Shown in pieces: positions 56,150-64,000 of a stretch of 64,000 bases of DNA. A program made the position numbers and the translations under genes. Below the pieces are notes generated by a model that saw only the letters and a list, made by a program, of their open reading frames with translations, had not been told where the DNA came from and searched no databases. Numbering within the stretch: position 1 is the stretch's first letter; every line of letters starts with the position of its first letter. The DNA comes from Platynereis dumerilii (Eukaryota > Annelida > Polychaeta > Phyllodocida > Nereididae), in assembly GCA_026936325.1 (NCBI GenBank), contig JAPTHN010000004.1, positions 9,535,439-9,599,438 of the forward strand. Reading direction: 5' to 3'.

Positions 56150-58157
56150 CCTAGATCACACGGAGACGTAACAGAGGGTTCTTGTCGCGGCGCTTCTTGC
56201 TTTTCCAGGAAAGAGGGAGGTTTTTAAACTACATTCAACAATTCCGCGACGATATTTTCGTCTACGGCGCATCTTAAACTTCCTCGCCAAAAGTTCCTAG
56301 AAGTCACATGACAGGTTAGTGAAGCAAGAACTTGCTTCAAGAAAGATTCAACCGGTTGAATCTTTACGAAGGAAGAAGCCACGATGTAAAAGACCAGAAA
56401 GACCCCCAAAATGATTGGGCGAAGGTAGAGACAGCTTGGGCGAAGTTACAGTACAACCATCATAAAGTGGCTCGTCAGTTGTGATCGACACTTATCTGTC
56501 AATCCCAATAGATATGTAGTGATCTGGATTGATACTGAGTGATCTGATTCTTTGTGATCTATTGTGATCTGTAGTGATAGTACAGGTGCTGCTGCCTAGT
56601 GTAAATGTTCACTACTAAAGCAAATGCTGGTATTGTTGGTTCAAGATGATTTAATAGGGATGTTTAATGAAATGAACTTGCAGTGAAACCTTTCATACCA
56701 ATAAAATGCATTTATTCCAATATAAAAAACTGCATCCTTAACATTTATGAATCAACTCTCAGTAATTCAAAATTATAAAACATCAAAGTTTTCAGACTCT
56801 CCCTGACCTGAGTTTTAAAGATAGAACTAAAATTCTTTTCTTTATTGCATTTGCCTATAACTAAGTCATGTGTATGGCCTTTTAAATCTCCTAAATAGCT
56901 AAGTTTTAAATTAAATTCGGAAATTAAAACACGCTATTGTGCGACCTTATTCTGACCTTATTATTAAAGATATGGCGGCAAATCTTTCACTATTGTCTTC
57001 TCCCGTATCCAAGCTATATATGTAGCTTTGAAATTTTGTCTCTAGCTCAATTATAACCAAATTTAAACCAAATATCAAATTTCTGGCAAATTCGCCACAA
57101 CATCGCAAACTTCCCGCAAATAAAACAAGGTACTTTGCAGGCTCACCATGACCTTAATATTAAAGATACAGCAATAAATCTTTCACCATTGTTTTCTCCT
57201 ATATCAAAACTATACATTTGTCTTTTAAATTGTGTCCCTATTTCAATTATAACCGAATGTAAGCCAATTGTTGAATCAATGTTTTCTGGAAAATTCTCCA
57301 CAAAATCGAAAAATTTCATTTTTAATAATTTACATATAATTTAGTTTGTAATAATTAATTTACTTCAGCTGCATCAAACAATGGACCCACATGAGTTTAA
57401 GCTATTGTGAAGGCAATTGGTAATACAATGGACCAGACAGGTAGTCTCCAATTTGTACCCGCACCCCTCCACAACCCATGTTTGTTTAAGGGGTGTCAAT
57501 ATAATAACTGCTATTATGGACAGATGGCACTTTGGTATACAGATCACTATAGATCACTAGAGATCTATTTTAGTCAGCTAAGATCAATCCAGATCACTTA
57601 GTATATGGATAGATTTGTATCACTACAGATCGATATATTGAGCCATTTTAAGATGGTTGTACTGTACAGGCAGATTGGGCGAATCTAGAGAGTGCTTGGG
57701 CGAGGCTACTTATCATTGAGTCAATGGAACTTCGGCGAAAAAAGAGAACAACTCGCCGACGCAAACAAGCTGTTGAAACGCCGAAACAGCTACTTACTTC
57801 ACCGTCATTGAAGATTAGGGCGAAGTAAGAGGATGCTAGTGCGAAGTTAGAGGCAGATTGGGCGAAGAAAGAGACTCCTTGGGCGAATCTAGTTTAACAT
57901 TGAAGCAATGGAACTGCACCGAGGCTCCTCACAACTCGCCGACACAAGTCTCTTCTTGCCTCGTCAGAAATTACGAGCCATTCGGCGTAGAAAACGAGAG
58001 CCTCGTCGTAATAGGAGCCATAAACGACGACTTATAATCCCTAGTTGATTATATAATTGTCCAAAAATTGCTTGAAACGCCGAAAGTTGGCGAAACTTGA
58101 GTTCCTGGCACCTCCACAACTTCGCAGTCACTTAACCACTCTCGTGAGAACTAAGCA
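56150..58157. mobile_element. Second-level insertion, hAT-like
   Basis: The left end TGCCTAGATCACACG and inverse right end TGCTTAGTTCTCACG match at most positions. Flanks CTTAATAA and TTTACTTA could be decayed copies of the CTTACTTA found at this place in the uninterrupted sister. The interior has repeated TTGGGCGAA segments. No transposase frame. Confidence 0.5.
56449..57664. mobile_element. Third-level insertion, Tc1-like
   Basis: Ends CAGTACAACCATCATAAAGT and inverse CAGTACAACCATCTTAAAAT, TA on both sides (56447-56448, 57665-57666). Arms continue through GGCTC. The interior has repeated GATCTGTAGTGATC-like words near both ends. 1,216 bp, non-autonomous. Confidence 0.8.
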
Positions 58158-58177
58158 TTTACTTACAGGCGGCACTG

Positions 58178-59690
58178 TAGAAAGGTCTGTGGTGTAAGAA
58201 TAGAATAGAATTTATTCATGTAGAGTAGCATACAGTACAATTTGTTTTGTTTGTAGTAAACAGTCTAATTTGTGTTTGAACAGTCCTGACTTTTTTGACT
58301 TTCTAAAAAGCAACTCAAGACTCCTCAGGTATCCACAATTACGCATCCGACTCCATACTCCACGTAAGAAATATATTTCTTACGTGGAGAGAAAAGCAAT
58401 TCTACAAATTTCTCTAGGATTTTGTGCATGAATTCTTGTTTGTCAAGTTATGTAAAATTTGGGATAGGCCTACATTTCACGTTATTGTAACTGTGTTTTG
58501 TTAGTTATACTAATTATTATCTTTAGGAGTCGGGAGTCACCAAATTAATTTTTGACTCCACTCTTAACTCCACCTGAAAATCGAAGTTTGACACAGACTC
58601 CGACTCCACCAAAAAACCTCCTACTCCTTAACCCACACTCCTGACTCCGACTTCGAAGCCCTGGTGTCAATTATCAAATGTCCTCTTTTTACAATGTCAT
58701 TTTCACGGAATATAACTTATGAATTACAGTGCGAGCTTATTACTTCCTGAAACCTGACCATAGGGTACATTTTGATGGGGATGTGTAGTATGGCTCTCGT
58801 TCTAAAGTGTCTTCCCTTTGCAGTCAGTAAACCTGACCCCTCAGGGTAGGAATTTTATAACAGGTGCCGCACACCCATCAAAAATCATAAGAGTACCCCC
58901 CCTCTCCTGAGCCGGGTATTGCACAAAAGTAAAATAAAACGAAAATCTAGCCATGAGGAAAGTCATGTTCACGCTGACTGCTCTTTCGAATGTAAGTAAC
59001 AAAATTAATGACCATGTCAAACTTGTTTTGTCAGTTAAAAAAAAAACGAGGTATATATTTTACGACCATCGTCACTGACAAGTTGCAACGTAATAAAATA
59101 TTATACAAATATTGACTGATTTTGAAGCAAATCTATTTCCCTCGAGAGTATGTAGGCGGAAACTATTTCATGCAGCTGAAGGGGCAGCAGACTGAGAGAA
59201 ATAGTTTTCCTTACACACATCGTGACACATGAGAGGGAAATAGATTTGACTAATTCCCAAAAGTCAATCTATATTTGTATCATGATACCGTATACATAAG
59301 CAGACACAAACATGTATATCACTAAGTTTGATACAGGAAAATAGTCTTAGTAAAGCCCTCACTTTTTAATTTTAATTTTTTTATTTTCTTCTGCACTATT
59401 GCAGGGAATTGGTTTTAACTCAAAACCCCCTTTTCAGAGTTGTAGGTTATTATGAACTATTGCAGGGCAATATTAAATAAATATTGGCTGATTTTGGGCA
59501 TCCATTAGTCAAATCTATTTCTCTTTCGTGCGTGAAAGTGAAAACTATTTCACGAGGCCGAATCTAATTTCGTCACAAAAGTGTAATATCGCGTAAATAA
59601 TAATTTCACATTTTTGTCTTAATTGAGACCTATTATTCTACATTTTAAGATTAAAGGGCATAGCTTGCCCCCTCCCTGTTCCGGCATTGT
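58178..59690. other. Intergenic stretch with foldback and LINE-end remnants
   Basis: AATAGAATAGAATTTATTCA at 58199 looks like a LINE 3' tail on the minus strand. GGAGTCGGGAGTC at 58528 and GACTCCGACTTC at 58635 bound a small repeat. AAATCTATTTCCCTC (59129) and GAGGGAAATAGATTT (59233) are inverted ends of a foldback unit. No gene. Confidence 0.45.
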
Positions 59691-59796
59691 TCCCAACAAG
59701 CACTTAACATATTTAAAAAATTGAATAAATGTTATAAATATGTTTAGAAATATAAACTTTTCTAGTGGTTATTTCAATGTTTAGTGCTTGCTGGGT
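59691..59796. mobile_element. Small MITE with CCCAACAAGCAC ends
   Basis: CCCAACAAGCACTTAACAT and the inverse of ATGTTTAGTGCTTGCTGGG bound 106 bp. It would lie in the first intron of the minus-strand gene C. Confidence 0.6.
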
Positions 59797-59962
59797 AGTA
59801 CCTGTTTTTGTTACCAACTTTATCGAAGCCATTTTGTGAAGCAAATGTGGACCCACAAATGCAGAAAAGAGGCCAACCCCCCCCCCCCCCCCCGACCACA
59901 CTGTTTGGATCCACAACTGCCAAGCATGCACAAATATGTAGATTTTAAAATAAATACAATAC

Positions 59963-60060
59963 CCGGATGGAAGGAACATAGCGGCTGATTCCTGAGCTTC
60001 GAAGGAGAGAAGCAAAAGTCCAAGGAATATAAACACGCACATCCATTTCGCACCAGTCAT
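59963..60060 (-). CDS. Gene C exon 1: third signal peptide of the A/B family
   Basis: Encodes MTGAKWMCVFIFLGLLLLSF then EAQESAAMFLPSG. The 14-residue run LGLLLLSFEAQESA is identical to gene A, and the DNA of this part is clearly homologous while the upstream leader is not. A donor CCGG|GTATTG ends the exon in phase 2. Further exons would lie at lower coordinates on the minus strand, but none with acidic or DDQS-type repeats was found before the LRR gene. So the gene is either incomplete here, carries a different mature part, or is a remnant. Confidence 0.55.
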
Positions 60061-60543
60061 TGTGGATCCTTCACTAAATGTTTGCTTAATGTAAAAAGTA
60101 ATGGGAGAGTAATAATGTTCATCTATTCAAGTCAAAGCCAAGCTCAAGTATAGTTAAGTTTTATTGAAGTATTCAGTGCATGAAAGACTAAACATTTAAC
60201 TTATTCTATGAGGGAGGTCACAATCATAAAAGGATATTGTTCACCCCATGCAAACTTATTACGATCTGACGCAATAATTTCATGAAAAGAATATTAGATT
60301 GGTCCAAAAAATATTTAAAATACACCCTAACACTTAGTTAATGATATGGTGCACTGCACATCATGTCAAGGAGGGGTGGGGGTAAAAAGTTAATAAAAGA
60401 AAAGAGTCATAAATTCGCATATACTCAGATTATTTATGCCTTTGTAGCGACGTTAGTGTGCAAAATCTCGCTTTAAGCTATAAAATAAGCAATTAGTGCA
60501 GTTGGTGCCCCCTTCCTGTTTTGATACCCACGAGACGCTACTA
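60061..60543. other. Upstream of gene C, non-coding
   Basis: No E-box/TATA arrangement like that of genes A and B was seen. Nothing else recognised. Confidence 0.4.
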
Positions 60544-60846
60544 GTGATGCAGACAGTACCACCCAGTCCTGTGCTGGATCAGACCAGTACAGTGCCAGTC
60601 GGGACCGTCCCAGTGATTTTCGATGTCATGAAGGATATTACATGATTTTTTCCATATCTAAAGATGAATTTCAAGTCATATAGCTTGTTCACACCCTCAT
60701 CTTTCTCATAATTTTCGAAATTCGAATGGACCGCTTCTGGACCGGTCCAGTAACAAAATAGGACAACCTCACCCTGGACCAAACCAGGACCGGACCGGTT
60801 TGTAAATACCGGACCACCCTCTTAAAGGGGGTCCAGTCTGCATCAC
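60544..60846. mobile_element. MITE, GTGATGC(G/A)GAC family (copy 2)
   Basis: The left end GTGATGCAGACAGTACC and inverse right end GTGATGCAGACTGGACC, with CCGG/ACCGG-rich interior as in 2861-3180. TA on the left; the right flank is altered. Confidence 0.65.
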
Positions 60847-61392
60847 CATATGCTACTGAGCCCAACATGGTGACACTGTGGTGAAAAAATGGCCTATGTC
60901 TGTCTCAGACCATGTGATTATGTAAATGGCAAAAAAGCAACAAGCCAAAGCATATATAATATTATAAATGGTAACTGTTTAATCCGAAAAAAAAAAATCT
61001 TTTTACATCATAAAGATGTAGCATCTTAAAACTATAAACAAAACAGAACAATATCACATAACAACAAATAAAAACAGAACAATATCAGATAACAAAAAAT
61101 AAAAACAGAACAATATCAGATAACATCAAACAAAAACAGGACAATATCAGTTAACAATAAACAAAAACTGGACAATATCAGATAACACACAATATCAAGA
61201 GTAAATAATGAACAGTTAATAAACAACATTAGATTCAATATTAGATAAAAAATCACATACATTTAGAACTGGCAAACAATTAAATGGTACTAAAAAAAAA
61301 CATTTGGAAAACTAGATCTTTTAAGTGACTATACCAACAAAGCTGGAGTCTACTAGTTTAGACACTAAAGGCCTTCCTTGCGAAAAGTTATA
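60847..61392. repeat. Non-coding stretch with tandem AACAGAACAATATCAGATAA units
   Basis: From about 61040 to 61200 five units of about 32-36 bp carry AAAAACAGAACAATATCAGA with small changes. No gene. Confidence 0.7.
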
Positions 61393-61842
61393 CAGTCAGA
61401 CCAACAATTATTCAGACACATGCCGTTTTTTTAAAATTTTGAATGAATTAAAAAGTGGTGAAACATGCAATCATCCTTAGTATTAAATGTAACCTGTCCA
61501 AAACAAATCCATTGCAAATTGACACAAAATCTGATGAAAAGAGCTACTTTTGTTGATTTCAGGAACCAAAAATTATTCAGACGATTTCAAGAAGTTGTGG
61601 AAAGTGTACTATTTACTAATATTTATCTCAAATACTGCCTACATACTACCGCGGGATCATTGTGAACACATTGGATGACAAGCGTGACCATCAGTCAAGA
61701 CACTTTGGTTTAATATGGAAGATAAACATCTGATTCAGTTAATACCAAGGAAGATTTTGATTGCATTTTTCACAACTTACTTTTTAATTGGTTCAAAATA
61801 AAAAGAAAACAGCAGGTGTCTTAATAATTGTTGGTCTGACTG
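61393..61842. mobile_element. Tc1-like MITE
   Basis: CAGTCAGACCAACAATTATT and its perfect inverse, TA on both sides (61391-61392, 61843-61844). 450 bp; the frames inside it show no transposase. Confidence 0.8.
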
Positions 61843-61984
61843 TACATCAGCTACATATATTTTCCTTCGAGATACTCTTTTACATCATCAGCAAAATGTG
61901 CCATTCAGTATCAATTAGTCTGCGGAGTGCGGAGTGGAGCATTCAGGTGTTTGTTGTGTTATGGCAGACTAACTTTACATTTCG

Positions 61985-62755
61985 TTAAATGGTATTAATA
62001 TATAAACTCACAATTTACATGATTGGAAAGCATTGTTTAAAATTTTGTTTTAAGCTGGAAAATAAGCAACTACCAAAACATTTTCTAAGTTCAGGCATTT
62101 TTATGAAAAGGAATGAAATTCATGACCATTATAACAGGAGAATGAATGATTATTACATACCAAGGATACGACATGAGTTTATGAAACAAGGAATAAGATT
62201 TAAAGTAGCTGTTACTTTTAATAATATGAAGCCTGTTTTCAGGAACAAGATAGATACTCACAGCCTTCTTGGTTTTAAACACTATGTGAAAAATGCTATA
62301 CATATGCAACAGACTATAAGTTATTATTACTTTTTTATCTTATATTTCTGTCGTTTATTGTTTTGCTTCATAATTTACTTGACAGACAGACAGACGACGT
62401 TGAGTAACTTTGTTTACAAAACAGTTATGTGACTTTTCAAATGGACTGATACTACTGAATGACTGACAGAAGCCGACTGATTTAATTACTTTTGTTTACT
62501 GGCAACCTTTTTTCTTTGTTTTTCTTTTCATAATTATATATCTGCTGTGATTCATGACAACTTTTTAAAATTTCCTTTGCTGTCTCCCACTCTGCCTCTC
62601 AATCATTTTTTTTTTCTTTATGGTGGCCCTAAGCCAGCGGCCAATTAGGCCTTTTTGGGGTCTCCGACCTGACAAAGTTGAATTTGTTTATGCATGGTTT
62701 GTACTGCAAAACTGAAAGGTAAATAAATGAATCTGAATCTGAATCTTTTAAACTG
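61985..62755 (+). mobile_element. LINE fragment, 3' end with (GAATCT)n tail
   Basis: Frame 61989-62432 contains LTIYMIGKHCLKFCFKLENK, HYNRRMNDYYIP and FKVAVTFNNMKPVFRNKIDT, and then SLLGFKHYVKNAI: the C-terminal end of a CR1/L2-like reverse transcriptase (LNxYKLxxFxFKxxN...KTRxSxNxxRxxxxxWNxLP). The 3' UTR ends in GAATCTGAATCTGAATCT (about 62730-62748), a microsatellite tail typical of such LINEs. 5'-truncated. Confidence 0.7.
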
Positions 62756-62967
62756 GTGTGAGCAAACCTCATCGTAACTACCACATCTTCATGGAGTAGA
62801 CTAAATTGCCCAAATTCGTGGTGTCATTTTAAATAATTTGAGATTGTTTCGAAATTAAAAATACAATTTCAAGGTTTCTGAAACTGTCATAGACAAAAAA
62901 CATGACTTAGTCACAAGATAGGCAACATCCTTGAAAAAAGTTAGCTGAATTTTCAAATTTCACGTAA

Positions 62968-63242
62968 TCATATCAGTAATGAGTCACTTTCGCTTTGAAT
63001 TTCAGACAACTGATCACTGGGCGTTGAGTCACTGAGTCTGCAAATAGCTGACGGGGAATCATTTCTCAATTGAGATTTAGATCGTCGGTGTAAAGAGATT
63101 ATGATGATCAAAGCTATGACTGACAACGTCATGATTCCACCGATCATATATGGTAAGAATTTGGAAAAGGAATGCAACGTACTCCTCTCTTCTTCGTCAT
63201 CTAGTGCCAGCTGTTTCCTGACTAGAGGTGATATTAATGGAG
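62968..63242 (-). CDS. Last exon of a type I membrane protein
   Basis: Preceded on the minus strand by a long poly-T tract and TTTCAG acceptor. The exon starts in phase 1 (N|CT) and reads PLISPLVRKQLALDDEEERS, an extracellular stub. Then comes a membrane span (FLPYMIGGIMTLSVIALIII then ISL) with a following basic stop-transfer (HRRSKSQLR). A short Ser-rich tail ends QSESDSLLI; acidic residues before LL resemble a dileucine sorting signal (ESDSLLI). Upstream exons lie beyond 63.3 kb or outside the window, so the ectodomain and identity are unknown. Confidence 0.65.
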
Positions 63243-64000
63243 CTGAAAGAAAAAAAAAAAAACCCAAAAACCAGATATGCATGGATACTTGGATAGTCAA
63301 AAATAGCAGGATACTGGACTGTAATTAGGCAACACCCTCTGCCAGATACCGGATAGGAACTTGATAGTAGGAAGCGGATAATAAACACAAAATTGAAGTT
63401 TTGCAGCATTCATTGTTGATTTTGTTTTTTTCTGATAGCCGAGAGTTACCATGTCCAGAAGGAGGGCTACTCCCATGATGGAAAGTTTTTTGTTATGACT
63501 GACTTTAAAATTTGGAAGACGTTTTATATCATGCTTTTGACTCTGATCTTGCAACATTTCTTTATTTAAATATCCACATTTCTTTAGCTTTTCACTTATT
63601 TTCGACTGAAAGATATCCAGTTCTGATACCTAACTTTGTCGGATAAGCCTGCTGTATATCCTGCAAATTTTAATATCCAGCCAGATACCAGATATCTGCG
63701 CATAACTAAAAAAAAAGCTTTATCAATAGATGTCTCTGGAATTTGGTAATTATATACTTTTGTTGCTTATGCAAAATGCATACAATTCTTACAAGAATAA
63801 AATAAAACAGTTTCTAGAACGAGATGAGTAGAGAAACACAGCAAAATTTAATGCTTCTCTGCAAAAACACAAAATAGGTCATTACGTATTTTCATAATAT
63901 GTAAACTGCCAAGGCAGGAGAGAGTAAGCAACTCTCAAGATAGCCTTTCAACACTGTTGAAATAAATAGACATCTTTTTTTGTGGAGGTGCTATTCAGCT
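63243..64000. other. Intron or upstream region of the membrane-protein gene
   Basis: No exon recognised. Several GGATA/TATCCG words near 63290-63700 (GGATACTTGGATAG, AGATACCGGATAGG, CAGATACCAGATATC) suggest a decayed repeat. Confidence 0.4.

Larger units (their letters stand above)
55673..58177. mobile_element. Tc1-like foldback element, split by nested insertions
   Basis: Same family as 45094-45584 (ends CAGTGCCGCCTGTAAGTAAG and inverse). The right arm is interrupted after CATGCATTTCACTT (about 56140) and resumes at TTTACTTACAGGCGG (about 58158). The original target TA is kept only on the right. Confidence 0.8.

Noticed and set aside
61989-62432. 147-codon frame as a host gene
   Set aside because: Matches the C-terminal end of CR1/L2-like reverse transcriptases and is followed by a LINE-type (GAATCT)n tail.

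Overview
The window is nuclear DNA of an animal. Genes are split by GT-AG introns, most of the sequence is AT-rich and non-coding, and it is full of metazoan-type repeats: hAT, Tc1/mariner and Harbinger-like elements, Helentron-like rolling-circle elements, CR1/L2-type LINEs and tRNA-derived SINEs. The repeat style (many short foldback elements, rolling-circle elements with minisatellite cores, CGAACGAAG/ATGAAATTTGGTACA repeats) suggests a marine invertebrate, perhaps an echinoderm or a relative. The sequence alone does not fix the species.

Region 1 (1-14.4 kb) shows no host gene. It is a mosaic of DNA transposons, several with readable terminal repeats and target-site duplications (TSDs), plus SINEs, a decayed mariner transposase and a LINE fragment inserted into it. 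Region 2 (14.4-43.6 kb) holds two tandem paralogues on the + strand, here called A and B. Each encodes a secreted, very acidic protein: a signal peptide, an Asp/Glu/Ser-rich segment, a tandem array of about 19-21-residue units around a (G)DDQS..SPSGF core, and a separate last exon giving a basic patch (KKKAGAK) and an acidic tail ending FRQID or YRQIE. Gene A is 14710-15764 joined to 25700-25811 (388 aa). Gene B is 36590-36682, 37785-39460 and 43381-43486 (624 aa). They share promoter layout (CACGTG then a TATA-like box), intron phase, intron sequence, last exon and polyA signal. I do not recognise the family; a structural, adhesive, mucous or mineral-binding role is only a guess.

The most striking observation is in gene B. 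A 1,113-bp inverted-repeat DNA transposon with a 4-bp TSD (AGGC) sits inside the coding sequence just after the signal peptide, where gene A is uninterrupted. The element and its duplicated target together supply a GT donor and a CAG acceptor whose use removes almost the whole insertion and restores the reading frame with five extra residues. This looks like an intron made by a transposon. A second notable signal is a 302-bp block in the first shared intron that differs at one base between A and B, although its flanks are clearly diverged.

Region 3 (43.6-64 kb) carries minus-strand host exons: a leucine-rich-repeat protein whose second exon looks like a PAN/apple domain (51255-47805), a lone signal-peptide exon of a third member of the A/B family (60060-59963), and the last exon of a type I membrane protein (63242-62968). 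Between them lie further LINE fragments, palindromic Tc1-like elements, a triple-nested transposon and a 60-bp minisatellite inside the LRR gene's intron.

All identities between copies were read by eye. Family names for mobile elements rest on terminal repeats, TSD length and recognisable coding fragments, with no database search.
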